From positions 62,001-126,000 of the forward strand of contig NZ_CANMNP010000015.1 of NCBI RefSeq assembly GCF_947499295.1: a stretch of 64,000 nucleotides of DNA. The letters run 5' to 3'. Of this stretch, positions 1 through 8,240 are shown in pieces. Both the position numbers and the translations under genes were made by a program. Within the stretch, counting starts at the first letter, position 1, and each line of letters begins with the position of its first letter. The DNA is from an uncultured Roseibium sp. Its GTDB lineage: Bacteria; Pseudomonadota; Alphaproteobacteria; Rhizobiales; Stappiaceae. The notes below the pieces were generated by a model. That model was not told where the DNA came from. It was given only the letters and a program-made list of their open reading frames with translations, and made no database searches.

Positions 1-905
1 TTGATGTAGACGCGGCGGAAAAGGCCATCGACAAACATGTCGGAAAGCCGCTTGGCCTTGACCCACTCGCGGCTGCCGAAGCCATTCTTCGCGTCGCCAA
101 TTCGCGCATGGCGGGCGCCATCCGGTTGGTGAGCATCGAACGGGGTTTTGATCCGAAACACTTCGCATTTATGCCATTTGGCGGTGGCGGGGCGTTGCAT
201 GCAGGAGCAATGCTCGCCGATGTCGGGATCGCCAAAGCCATTGTGCCCCGGTATCCGGGGGTGACGTCGGCCATGGGGTGCGTCATTGCGGATATGCGCC
301 AGGACTTTGTTCAGACAATTAACTCCCTGGTTTCAGCGCTGGACAAGGATGCGCTCGGCCAGTTCATGCAGGCGCATTCCGATCGCGGACTGGCAATGCT
401 TGAAGCAGCACGCACCAAATTCGAGGCCCGAGAATTCAACTTTGAGCTGGATATGGCTTATGTCGGCCAAACACACACGGTCTCTGTGCCGCTGGACGTT
501 CAAGTCAAAAACGGGGTAATCACGCCGCCAACGCGGCTTGAAATTGAGTCAGCTTTCGATCGCGCTTATGCAGCCACTTTCGGAAGATTGTTGAAGAACG
601 GTATTCGCCGGATTCTCAACCTGCGCAGCTCAATCACAGGCAAGCGCCCCAAGTTCGACCTGAAAACGCTTGCTCCGCCAGCTGAAGGGACCGTTTCTCC
701 CAAAAGCAGCCGGCAAGTTCACTTTGACGACGCGTGGCATGATACGCAGATTTACGACCGACTTGCGCTTCCCGTTGGTGCCGTGGTCCATGGACCAGCC
801 ATTTTGGAGCAGCCCGACACAACAGTTTTGGTTGAGCCAAACCTTCAGGCCCGCGTCGATGCATTTGGAAACACCATTATCGAACCTACGGAGTCCCAAT
901 CGTGA
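1..905 (+). CDS. Hydantoinase/5-oxoprolinase A-subunit family protein, C-terminal part (5' end outside window)
   Basis: The reading frame is open from base 3, so the gene starts upstream of the window; about 300 residues are visible. The segment ANSRMAGAIRLVSIERG followed by FAFMPFGGGGALHA is the conserved core of the HyuA family, which opens cyclic amides such as hydantoins or 5-oxoproline using ATP and normally works with a HyuB partner. The C-terminal part has the YVGQTHTVSVPLDV and TFGRLL segments usual for the end of the family. The stop overlaps the next gene by four bases (GTGA), so translation is coupled to the isochorismatase-fold gene. A HyuB may lie upstream, outside the window. 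The substrate cannot be read from sequence. Family assignment is firm; hydantoinase versus oxoprolinase activity is not. Confidence 0.9.
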   Translation, partial: DVDAAEKAIDKHVGKPLGLDPLAAAEAILRVANSRMAGAIRLVSIERGFDPKHFAFMPFGGGGALHAGAMLADVGIAKAIVPRYPGVTSAMGCVIADMRQDFVQTINSLVSALDKDALGQFMQAHSDRGLAMLEAARTKFEAREFNFELDMAYVGQTHTVSVPLDVQVKNGVITPPTRLEIESAFDRAYAATFGRLLKNGIRRILNLRSSITGKRPKFDLKTLAPPAEGTVSPKSSRQVHFDDAWHDTQIYDRLALPVGAVVHGPAILEQPDTTVLVEPNLQARVDAFGNTIIEPTESQS

Positions 906-1522
906 ATGAGCCGACAAACTGGGATCCGGTCAGAACGGCAATCCTGACGATTGATCTGCAGAACGACTTTCTTCATCCGGAAGGCGCTTATGGTCGTGCC
1001 GGTCAACGAGCGGACGCCATCGCCGCGCTTCCGGCGCGTATTGCCCCACTGGTCAAAGCATTGCGCGCGCGTGGAGGGCACTATATCTCGGCGCAGTTCA
1101 CTCTTGTGCCTGATGCGCACGGCGAACCGCTCATCGCGCCTCACTTGAAGAAACTGCGTCCTTTCCTCGGCAAAGCAGATTTTGCGCCGGGCAGTTTTGG
1201 CAACACCTTAGTAGACGAGCTCTTCCCAGCGGATTTCGTCGTGGAGAAGGTGGCTTACTCGGCATTTTATCAAACCAGGCTTGAGTACATCATGCGAGCT
1301 GTCGGTATCGATAACCTTATTGTCGGCGGTATTGTTACCAACGGAGGCGTTGCTTCGACTTTGCGAGATGCGCATTTGCGCAATATCGACACGGTTCTTC
1401 TGACCGATGGAAGTGCGGCATTCAAGGATGACGTACACCAGGCAACGCTCTTGTCGCTTGAAACTGTCACGAGTCAGATGAGCTGCAAAGATGCGTTGGC
1501 TTGGTTGGAGGCATTGTCATGA
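902..1522 (+). CDS. Isochorismatase-fold hydrolase lacking the family cysteine
   Basis: A 206-residue cytosolic protein of the isochorismatase/cysteine-hydrolase fold. The usual acid is Asp18 in AILTIDLQNDF and the usual lysine is Lys116 in FVVEKVAYSAF. At the place of the nucleophilic cysteine (normally TNVCVEST) it reads TNGGVAST, so the cysteine is Gly149. Glycine here is known in true isochorismatases such as PhzD, which do not use a thiol nucleophile, whereas amidases of this fold (N-carbamoylsarcosine amidase, RutB, nicotinamidase) need the cysteine. An amidase role is therefore doubtful despite the hydantoinase neighbour. The start is GTG at 902 inside the upstream stop; the end overlaps the next gene by ATGA. 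The substrate is unknown. Confidence 0.85.
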   Translation: MNEPTNWDPVRTAILTIDLQNDFLHPEGAYGRAGQRADAIAALPARIAPLVKALRARGGHYISAQFTLVPDAHGEPLIAPHLKKLRPFLGKADFAPGSFGNTLVDELFPADFVVEKVAYSAFYQTRLEYIMRAVGIDNLIVGGIVTNGGVASTLRDAHLRNIDTVLLTDGSAAFKDDVHQATLLSLETVTSQMSCKDALAWLEALS

Positions 1523-2385
1523 GCCTCAAAACCCGACTGCAGCAAAGCAATATCCTCGTCGCTCCCGGCGTCTATGACGGTCTCACGGCTTCCCTGGCGG
1601 CCGCCGCAGGCTTTGAAGCGCTTTATTTGAGCGGTGCTGCTGTTTCCTATACCCGTCTCGGTCGACCGGACATCGGTCTGACGGCAGTCACTGAAATGGC
1701 TGACACCATGGCGTTGATCGCCGACCGGACGGAATTGCCGGTGATCATCGATGCGGACACCGGGTTTGGGAATGCGTTGAATGCGCAACGCACCATGCGC
1801 CTTTATGAGCGTGCCGGGGCGTCCGCGCTGCAGGTAGAGGACCAGACATACCCGAAACGGTGTGGCCACTTGGCAGACAAATCCCTGATACCGGCGGATG
1901 AGATGGCGGGTAAGGTGAGGGCGATGGCGGATGCCCGCAGCTCTCAAGAGACGCTCATAATTGCGCGTACCGATGCAATTGCAGTTGAGGGTTTCCAGGC
2001 GGCGATCGATCGCGCTGAAGAGTACCTTGAGTCCGGTGCGGATGTGCTCTTCATCGAGGCTCCGCAATCACAGGAACAGCTGACGGAAATCGCACGGATT
2101 TTTGCTGGTCGCGTTCCCTTGCTTGCCAACATGGTAGAAGGCGGAGCAACGCCGATCACCGGAGCTGACGATCTGGAAGCGAAAGGCTATTCGATCGTGA
2201 TTTTTCCGGGGGGTATCGTACGCGCGATTGGCCGGACGGCAGTTGAGTACTATGAAAGTCTTCGACAAAACGGCAGCAACCGGCCCTTTGCGGACAGGAT
2301 GTTCGATTTCAACGGGTTGAATGACGTGATCGGCACGGCTGACATGCTTGCAAAGGGTGTGGCCTATGACCGAAATGACAGTTGA
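1519..2385 (+). CDS. Isocitrate lyase/PEP mutase superfamily lyase
   Basis: A 288-residue TIM-barrel protein of the ICL/PEPM superfamily, which makes or breaks C-C or P-C bonds next to a carboxylate. The metal-site segment is IIDADTGFGN (Asp78, Asp80) and the active loop is EDQTYPKRCGHL with Cys115, as in 2-methylisocitrate lyase, dimethylmalate lyase and oxaloacetate decarboxylases. The retained cysteine loop favours a lyase over a phosphonate mutase. I chose ATG at 1519, which overlaps the previous stop as ATGA, over the upstream in-frame TTG at 1501. It sits between the isochorismatase-fold gene and the FAD oxidoreductase, with the latter starting inside its end. The exact 2-hydroxyacid substrate cannot be told. 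Confidence 0.85.
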   Translation: MSLKTRLQQSNILVAPGVYDGLTASLAAAAGFEALYLSGAAVSYTRLGRPDIGLTAVTEMADTMALIADRTELPVIIDADTGFGNALNAQRTMRLYERAGASALQVEDQTYPKRCGHLADKSLIPADEMAGKVRAMADARSSQETLIIARTDAIAVEGFQAAIDRAEEYLESGADVLFIEAPQSQEQLTEIARIFAGRVPLLANMVEGGATPITGADDLEAKGYSIVIFPGGIVRAIGRTAVEYYESLRQNGSNRPFADRMFDFNGLNDVIGTADMLAKGVAYDRNDS

Positions 2386-3751
2386 TGTCACCGCAGCGCC
2401 TGACGTCCTCGACCTTACCTGCGAGACCTTGATTGTCGGTGCTGGTGCAGGTGGATTGATCGCTGCTCTCGCAGCACATGAAACCGGACAATCGGTTTTG
2501 GTTGTCGAAGCCGACGTTGTACCCAGCGGTTCAACGGCGCTTTCCGCAGGTCTCGTTCCAGCCGCTGGTACCAAGGCACAAGCGTCCGAAGGGATAGACG
2601 ATGATGCAGGGCTTTTTGCGTCCGACATTCAAACCAAGGCGAAACATCAGAATGAGCAGCAATTGGTTGAGCTGCTCACACAAAACGCAGGGCCCGCTAT
2701 CGACTGGCTGAGTGAAAAATATCATTTACCGTTTTCAGTCATAACCAACTTTGATTATCCCGGACACAGCCGTCGCCGCATGCACGGGTTGCCGACACGA
2801 TCCGGAGCAGAATTGATCGACGCTTTGAGGTCAACCTGCGAAGACAGCGAAATCGATATTATCTGCGAGCGCCGGGCAACGCGTCTTTTCTATGAAAACG
2901 GAAAGATTCAAGGCATTGCGGTCACACGTCCCGATGGCGGGACAGAAACAATCGGCTGCGAAAAGCTGATCCTTGCGTGCAATGGTTTCGGCGGAAATCG
3001 GGACCTGGTTCAACGGTTTCTGCCAGATATTGAGAGCGGACTCTGGTTCGGCCATGACGGAAACCGTGGGGAAGCGCTCCTTTGGGGGCAGGCAATCGGC
3101 GCTGAGCTAAACCACCTGGGAGCTTATCAGGGGCACGGCAATGTTGCCCACCCGCATGGCATTTTGATCACGTGGGCTGTGATTACCCAGGGCGGGATCC
3201 AGGTCAATCGCGGTGGTTCGCGGTTCTGGAATGAGGCGCAAGGCTACTCTGAAGCTGCTCGTGCGGTACTGGCGCAGCCGGAAGGAATTGCCTTCACGAT
3301 ATTTGACGGTCGTATTGCTTCAATTGCCAGGCAGTTTGAAGATTTCAAGCAGGCAGAGGCTGTTGGAGCGATCAAGGTAAGCGAAACGCTGGAAGGACTG
3401 GCACAAGATCTTGGTTTGCCCGTTGAGCCGTTTTTGCAAACGATGGCAGCACTTCCTGCAAGTGGGAAGGACGAATTCGATCGTGAATTCGCATCACAAA
3501 AACTTTCCGCTCCATTTTGCGGAGTACGGGTCACAGGTGCTTTGTTTCATACACAGGGAGGCCTGCGAACGGATGACGACGCACGTGTATACCGGACCGA
3601 TGGAACAGTGTTTCCCAACCTTCATGCCTGTGGTGGCGCGGCCTGTGGTGTTTCCGGCCAGTCTGACAGTGGCTACCTTTCTGGAAACGGATTGTTGAGC
3701 GCTGTTGTCCTCGGTCGGCTCGCGGGGCAATCAGTCAGACACCGACTTTGA
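2366..3751 (+). CDS. FAD-dependent oxidoreductase, fumarate-reductase/ketosteroid-dehydrogenase type
   Basis: A protein of about 461 residues with an N-terminal dinucleotide fold (LIVGAGAGGLIAALAA then VLVVEAD) and the C-terminal FAD segment GYLSGNGLLSAVVLGRLAG. This is the FAD_binding_2 architecture of flavocytochrome c fumarate reductases, 3-ketosteroid dehydrogenases and related soluble enzymes; no heme or signal peptide is visible, so it is probably cytosolic. It would oxidise or reduce a C=C bond next to a carbonyl. ATG 2366 is preceded by AAGGG at good distance; ATG 2375 is an alternative. The start lies inside the upstream lyase gene, and the last 21 bases overlap the end of the converging reductase-RidA gene. 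Confidence 0.85.
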   Translation: MTEMTVDVTAAPDVLDLTCETLIVGAGAGGLIAALAAHETGQSVLVVEADVVPSGSTALSAGLVPAAGTKAQASEGIDDDAGLFASDIQTKAKHQNEQQLVELLTQNAGPAIDWLSEKYHLPFSVITNFDYPGHSRRRMHGLPTRSGAELIDALRSTCEDSEIDIICERRATRLFYENGKIQGIAVTRPDGGTETIGCEKLILACNGFGGNRDLVQRFLPDIESGLWFGHDGNRGEALLWGQAIGAELNHLGAYQGHGNVAHPHGILITWAVITQGGIQVNRGGSRFWNEAQGYSEAARAVLAQPEGIAFTIFDGRIASIARQFEDFKQAEAVGAIKVSETLEGLAQDLGLPVEPFLQTMAALPASGKDEFDREFASQKLSAPFCGVRVTGALFHTQGGLRTDDDARVYRTDGTVFPNLHACGGAACGVSGQSDSGYLSGNGLLSAVVLGRLAGQSVRHRL

Positions 3752-5212
3752 ATCGACGAGCACGGCTTCGGCTTCAATTTCGACCCTGTGATCTCCAATA
3801 AGACCGGCAACAACGACGAGCGTATTGGCAGGTTTGATATCGGAAAACACACGGCCGTGTGCTTTTGATATGTCGAGGACATCGTCCTCGTCGACGATGT
3901 AGATACGGGTGCGGACAACGTCTTTTGCAGACGCCCCCAAGGCTGAAAGAGCAGCAAGGATCTTGTCGAGAATATAGGTTGCTTGAGCTGCCGCATCGCT
4001 AGGTGCAACTGCACGAGACAAGCCTGCAACAGCCGTGGTGCCAGAAACCAGAATTCGATCTCCGACCTTGTGCGCGCGGCAATAGCCAGCAATTTCCTCC
4101 CAGTCCGACCCGGTTAGAACGCGGATTGCACCGGGCCGGTGGTCAACGGGAGTTGCATCATGTGCCAAGGGCATATCCGCCAAATGATGGCTCAGATCAC
4201 CTGACGCCGTTAAGAAAGGCGGGCGTCGGTATTCGTCGCCACAATCGCCGGGAACGTTCTGAGTGGTCCTGAATGCCTGATCGAGACGCCTTTGGTCTTC
4301 CACGTCCAGCGAGAAGGAAAACAGTTTGGCGTTGTCGGCAATGTGTTCACTTTCGCCAAGTCGGGCACCAACAATTACGCCTGCGACCGCGGGCTGCTCA
4401 AGTACCCAACGTGTGGCGACGTTTGCTAATGAAACTTGGTGTTTGCTTGCAACTTCTGCAGCTGCATCAAGAATACGTTGGAAACCGGCCCAGCCCCCGG
4501 TGGCGTCGATGAACCGTTTGTATTTCATCTTCGACCAATCCGTCAGATCCCGAGGTTCTTCCTTCCCTAGCCAGCGATCTGACAGGAAACCACCGCACAA
4601 GGTGCCGTAAGCCAGGAGCTTTACGTCTGAAGAAGCACAAAGTTCCGAAAGCTGGCCCAGCGCACGGCGATCGACCATCGAGAAGGAAACCTGATTTGTC
4701 GCGAGCGGGATGCCGTCAGCCAGAGCAAGTCGCAAATGTGCTGCGTCGAAATTCGTAACGCCGAGGGACCTTATCAAGCCTTCTTCTTTTAACCTGGTCA
4801 TTTCGTGAAGCGCATCGAGCCATGCGGGGTGTTCGAAACTCCACCAGTGAAACTGCAACAGATCTACACAATCCGTTCCAAGCCGATCAAGCCGTTCCTG
4901 AACGCCTGTGCGAACGATTTCCGCGGTCATAGGACCGGGTTCCGGACACCATTTTGTGCAAATCTGCGGTCTGCGAGCGTTCTGGTGGCGGGCGAGCAGG
5001 CGGCCCGAAATAATTTCCGCACTGCCGTAGTGATCGGCCATGTCAAATGTCGAAAACCCAGCATTGAAATAGGTCTCAAGGTGGTCGGCAGCTTTTTCCG
5101 GATCCAGCAGGTCACCGTTCTTTTCGATATCGGCGACTTGCCACAGCCCGGTCACAAGACGGCTGATTTCCAGCTCATTCGAAATGGCATGGCGCAGCGG
5201 CGCAGCAGTCAT
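3731..5212 (-). CDS. Aldo/keto reductase fused to a RidA-like domain
   Basis: A 493-residue two-domain protein. Residues 1-330 or so are an aldo/keto reductase with the full catalytic tetrad Asp57, Tyr62 (DMADHYGSAE), Lys87 (ICTKW) and His122 (LLQFHWW). Residues about 361-490 are a RidA/YjgF domain with the EIEAEAV strand. The arginine needed for imine/enamine deamination (PAR in true RidA) is Asn463 here (KPANTLVVV), so the domain belongs to the Rid-like groups without proven deaminase activity, and may bind a carboxylate ligand instead. The start at 5212 has AAAGGA upstream; a longer in-frame extension lacks support. It lies 10 bases after gntR in the same direction and converges on the FAD gene. 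The substrate is unknown. Confidence 0.88.
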   Translation of the reverse strand: MTAAPLRHAISNELEISRLVTGLWQVADIEKNGDLLDPEKAADHLETYFNAGFSTFDMADHYGSAEIISGRLLARHQNARRPQICTKWCPEPGPMTAEIVRTGVQERLDRLGTDCVDLLQFHWWSFEHPAWLDALHEMTRLKEEGLIRSLGVTNFDAAHLRLALADGIPLATNQVSFSMVDRRALGQLSELCASSDVKLLAYGTLCGGFLSDRWLGKEEPRDLTDWSKMKYKRFIDATGGWAGFQRILDAAAEVASKHQVSLANVATRWVLEQPAVAGVIVGARLGESEHIADNAKLFSFSLDVEDQRRLDQAFRTTQNVPGDCGDEYRRPPFLTASGDLSHHLADMPLAHDATPVDHRPGAIRVLTGSDWEEIAGYCRAHKVGDRILVSGTTAVAGLSRAVAPSDAAAQATYILDKILAALSALGASAKDVVRTRIYIVDEDDVLDISKAHGRVFSDIKPANTLVVVAGLIGDHRVEIEAEAVLVDSKSVSD

Positions 5213-5222
5213 TGAAATTCCT

Positions 5223-5873
5223 TTAGTTTTCCGGAAGCAGCAATTTGAAGCTTCGTTCAATATCCAGGGCGAGGGCCTTCTGTGCTGCCTTGCGGTCATT
5301 TTTGCGCAGGGCGGCAATGATCTCTTCGTGATGAATGTGTTCCGGTATCTCGTTGGCGGCCTTTTCCTTTACCACCAGGTTCAGGAAGGCTCCGTATTGC
5401 AGCCACAGTGCTTCGACCAGCGGCAGGATCACTCTTGACCCGGATTGCCGGTAGAGGCTGAAATGAAAGTCATAGTTTTGCTTTAGATCAGGCATGTCAT
5501 CTGCTGATCTTGGAGCAACAAGAATGCGTTCAAGCGCGTCGATGGCGTCGTCGTTCAGGCGGTCCATTGCTTCTTCCAGCAAAAGAGCCTCTAGCGCCAT
5601 GCGTGCCGATTTGAGTTCGCGCATTCTGTCTGCGTCAAAAGGGGGAACCTCCAGGGTCCGGCTTGGCGTATCAACGAGTGCGCCTTCGGCAACCAGGCGG
5701 CGGACAGCTTCACGAACCGGCGTCATGGAGGTGCCCAGTTGATCGGCAAGCGTTCTCAGACTCACCGTTTCCCCGGGTGCAAAAGCGCCGCGCGTGAAGG
5801 CTTCGTGCAAGGCTTCATAAGCGCTTTCCCTCAGTTTCGATTGATCGATCCGCGCGATTTTGGGTTGGCTCAT
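5223..5873 (-). CDS. GntR-family transcriptional regulator (FadR/FCD type)
   Basis: A 216-residue regulator. The N-terminal winged helix is recognisable from FAPGETVSLRTLADQLGTSMTPVREAVRRL (read from about residues 35 to 65), and the helical C-terminal half carries FCD-type metal-site residues in DFHFSLYRQSG and EHIHHEEII. Such regulators sense small carboxylates or their metal complexes. I start it at ATG 5873, which has GGAACAGGG close upstream, rather than at an upstream in-frame ATG. It precedes and is probably co-transcribed with the reductase-RidA gene, and diverges from the TIGR04076/reductase/importer operon, so it is the likely local regulator of both. A candidate operator lies at 5921-5946. 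Confidence 0.9.
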   Translation of the reverse strand: MSQPKIARIDQSKLRESAYEALHEAFTRGAFAPGETVSLRTLADQLGTSMTPVREAVRRLVAEGALVDTPSRTLEVPPFDADRMRELKSARMALEALLLEEAMDRLNDDAIDALERILVAPRSADDMPDLKQNYDFHFSLYRQSGSRVILPLVEALWLQYGAFLNLVVKEKAANEIPEHIHHEEIIAALRKNDRKAAQKALALDIERSFKLLLPEN

Positions 5874-5920
5874 CCCTGTTCCTTCGACCCTTGACGAGTT
5901 TCTTAACTTGACAACTTTGA

Positions 5921-5946
5921 TTTGAGATATGGTATAAAATATCACA
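5921..5946. promoter_or_regulatory. Candidate GntR operator over a divergent promoter
   Basis: TGAGATAT at 5921-5928 and ATATCACA at 5939-5946 form 8-base arms with one mismatch around a 10-base AT-rich spacer. The same stretch contains TTGACA at 5906-5911 and TATAAA at 5931-5936 reading towards the plus-strand operon (19-base spacer, or 18 if GTATAA is used). A palindrome on a -10 box between a gntR gene and a divergent operon is the usual place for autoregulation and repression. The link to this GntR is inference. Confidence 0.5.
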
Positions 5947-5987
5947 GATCACACGCAAGATGCCAAAACAAAAAAGTGAGGGGCGCG

Positions 5988-6395
5988 GTGACGGACGAAG
6001 GCGCCGACAAAAACGAATTGAAGACTGGTGGTGAGGCTGGCTTTTGGCTTTATGACCTGAAAGTCGAAACAGTTCTCGACGGTCGCACACCTGTCTGTCG
6101 TCACATTGAAGGCGAGAGTTTCAGCGTTGAGGGGGAGGCGCTCGTATTTTCAGAAGGGCAACACGTTTCCATGTACGCGCTTGCCGCCGTCCTCCCGCTT
6201 CTGCCAGCCAAGCAACGTGAAACCGATGCCAACGATTGGATGAGCACCGACGCAGAGGTGGCTTGTCCCGACCCACATTGTGGCGGCCGTTTTCGGATCA
6301 GCCGGACAAATAGAAGGTGGTTTAGCCATTCCGGAACCACGGGATTGCCGGATAGCCGCAGCACGCCGTATTGGCAAAAGGACAAGGCCAAATGA
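5988..6395 (+). CDS. TIGR04076-like small protein, function unknown
   Basis: A 135-residue protein. The middle carries GESFSVEGEALVFSEGQ and the C-terminal part CPDPHCGGRFRISR, which I recognise as resembling the TIGR04076 family of small proteins; two cysteines and a histidine in CPDPHC could hold a metal, though this is speculative. The GTG at 5988 follows GAGGGG; in-frame codons before it run into the promoter region and are unlikely to be translated. The last codon overlaps the ATG of the following aldo/keto reductase (ATGA), so it is coupled to it and to the ABC importer. It is the first gene of the operon divergent from gntR. No function is assigned. Confidence 0.65.
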   Translation: MTDEGADKNELKTGGEAGFWLYDLKVETVLDGRTPVCRHIEGESFSVEGEALVFSEGQHVSMYALAAVLPLLPAKQRETDANDWMSTDAEVACPDPHCGGRFRISRTNRRWFSHSGTTGLPDSRSTPYWQKDKAK

Positions 6396-7474
6396 CGGTC
6401 GAAACTGCAGAACTTCGTCCAGGTTACTCTATCTCGCGCGTCATCAAGGGCGGATGGCAACTGGCTGGAGATCATGGACCTGTCGTGACTGCCTCGGCTG
6501 TCGCAGACATGGAAGCTTTTCTCGACAACGGCATAACAAGTTTTGACTGCGCAGATATCTATACTGGCGTGGAAGAAATGATTGGGTCTTTCATCGCTGA
6601 TGTGCGTCGACGCCGAGGGTCGGATGTTGCCGATCTTGTCCATGTGCATACGAAGTTGGTTCCGGATCTAGAAAGACTGGCAAGTCTTGCCCCCCATGAG
6701 ATCGAAGCAATCGTCGATAGGTCACTCCAGAGACTGCAAATAGAACGGCTGCATTTGGTGCAATTCTATTGGTGGGACAGGAGCCTCGGGTCGCCGGTGC
6801 AGGCGATGGAGGTTTTGAAGCATTGCCAGGAAAAGGGCAAGATTGCTCATCTCGGCGTCACCAATTGGGATGTTGAAGAAACCGGCCCTTACCTTGACGC
6901 TGGTATCGATATTGTATCGACACAGGTCCAGTATTCCCTGCTTGACCGGCGGCCCTCAGTTGAGCTGTCTCCCTGGTGTGCCGCGCACGATATTAAACTC
7001 TTGTGTTACGGAACACTGGCAGGCGGGTTCCTGACCGATCGATGGCTTGGAGAGCCAGATCCCGGCTTCTCATTTGAAAACAGATCCCTGGTCAAATATC
7101 GCCTGATTATCGATGAATTTGGATCCTGGTCGACGTTTCAGAAGCTCCTTGGCTTGTTGAAGGACATTGGTGAGCGTCATGACACAACCATCAGCTCGGT
7201 GGCCACGCGGTGGGTCCTGCAGCAGCCACAGGTCGCCGCAGCGATCGTTGGTGCCCGATATGCACGGCATTTGCCGCAAACGCTTGAAGTGTTTCGATTC
7301 AAATTGGATGACGAGGATCTGAAGAGACTTTCGGAGTTTCTTCTACAAGCGCCAGGTCCGCAAGGCCCGGTATTTGCCCTCGAGCGCGATCGAAACGGAA
7401 GGCACGGTCGCATCATGAAATACAATCTCAATCATCGACCGAATGACGCTGTGATGGGTGCCGCAAATGGCTGA
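6392..7474 (+). CDS. Aldo/keto reductase family protein with His-to-Tyr change
   Basis: A 360-residue aldo/keto reductase. Asp52 and Tyr57 (SFDCADIYTGVEE) and Lys88 (VHTKLVP) are present, but the fourth catalytic residue, usually His, is Tyr126 (HLVQFYWWDR). Much of the protein resembles the reductase part of the fusion protein at 3731-5212 (for example CYGTLAGGFLTDRWLGE against AYGTLCGGFLSDRWLGK), so the two are paralogues on either side of gntR. It lacks the RidA-like domain. ATG 6392 overlaps the upstream stop; the end overlaps the first ABC ATPase gene. The change at the oxyanion position suggests altered reactivity, not necessarily loss. The substrate is unknown. Confidence 0.87.
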   Translation: MTVETAELRPGYSISRVIKGGWQLAGDHGPVVTASAVADMEAFLDNGITSFDCADIYTGVEEMIGSFIADVRRRRGSDVADLVHVHTKLVPDLERLASLAPHEIEAIVDRSLQRLQIERLHLVQFYWWDRSLGSPVQAMEVLKHCQEKGKIAHLGVTNWDVEETGPYLDAGIDIVSTQVQYSLLDRRPSVELSPWCAAHDIKLLCYGTLAGGFLTDRWLGEPDPGFSFENRSLVKYRLIIDEFGSWSTFQKLLGLLKDIGERHDTTISSVATRWVLQQPQVAAAIVGARYARHLPQTLEVFRFKLDDEDLKRLSEFLLQAPGPQGPVFALERDRNGRHGRIMKYNLNHRPNDAVMGAANG

Positions 7475-8240
7475 AGCAATTTTAAGCCTAGCGGAGATCA
7501 GTCGTTCCTTCGGCGACTTCAAGGCAGTTGATAACGTTGCGCTCGAAATTGAGACCGGATCCATCACTGGATTGATTGGTCCGAACGGTGCCGGAAAATC
7601 GACACTGTTCAATGTTGTTGCAGGAGAACTGACCCCGACTTCCGGTTCGATCGAGTTGTTCGGGAAGGATGTTACCAGACTGCACCCCGATCAACGTTTT
7701 GCGCTCGGCCTTGGGCGAACCTTCCAGATCCCCAGACCTTTCAAACGTATGAGCGTTCTGGAGAACGTCATGCTTGCACCGACAGGGCAGACAGGTGAGA
7801 CGCTCTGGGGGGCAGTATTCGCCCGCGGACGTATCCAGACGCAAGAGCAACGCATTCGCAAAAAGGCGCTGGAAGTCTTGGACTTTCTGACGCTCAGACA
7901 CTTGGCTGATCAGCCGGCAGGGAAGATTTCTGGTGGCCAGATGAAACTGCTTGAGCTGGCGCGGGTGCTGATGGGAGACCCGAAATTGATCCTGCTGGAT
8001 GAGCCTGCAGCAGGTGTCAATCCCGTACTGACCGAAACGCTGATTGAAAAAATCGAAGAGCTGAACCGGGGCGGCAAGACCTTTCTCATCATTGAGCACG
8101 ACATGGACTTTGTCATGCGCCACTGTGATCCGGTCGTTGCCATGGCCGAAGGAAAGATCGTCTTCAAAGGTACATCTTCCGAGGCGCAGACCAATCCGGT
8201 ACTTCTCGATGCTTATCTGGGAGCGCCGGTCGATGCCTGA
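7467..8240 (+). CDS. ABC importer ATP-binding protein, LivG type
   Basis: A 257-residue nucleotide-binding subunit of a branched-chain-amino-acid-type importer, acting on the inner face of the inner membrane. Walker A is GPNGAGKST, the signature is ISGGQMKLLELAR, and Walker B runs into LILLDEPAAGVNP, the LivG wording. The start at 7467 lies within the end of the reductase gene; a GTG at 7458 is possible. It is followed with overlap by the second ATPase, two permeases and a binding protein, so all parts of one importer are present. Such importers carry branched-chain amino acids but also amides, urea and aromatic acids. Its place next to catabolic enzymes suggests it brings in their substrate. 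Confidence 0.9.
   Translation: MAEAILSLAEISRSFGDFKAVDNVALEIETGSITGLIGPNGAGKSTLFNVVAGELTPTSGSIELFGKDVTRLHPDQRFALGLGRTFQIPRPFKRMSVLENVMLAPTGQTGETLWGAVFARGRIQTQEQRIRKKALEVLDFLTLRHLADQPAGKISGGQMKLLELARVLMGDPKLILLDEPAAGVNPVLTETLIEKIEELNRGGKTFLIIEHDMDFVMRHCDPVVAMAEGKIVFKGTSSEAQTNPVLLDAYLGAPVDA

Noticed and set aside
1..2385. Creatinine/N-methylhydantoin route (HyuA plus carbamoylsarcosine amidase)
   Set aside because: The isochorismatase-fold protein lacks the cysteine required by N-carbamoylsarcosine amidase.
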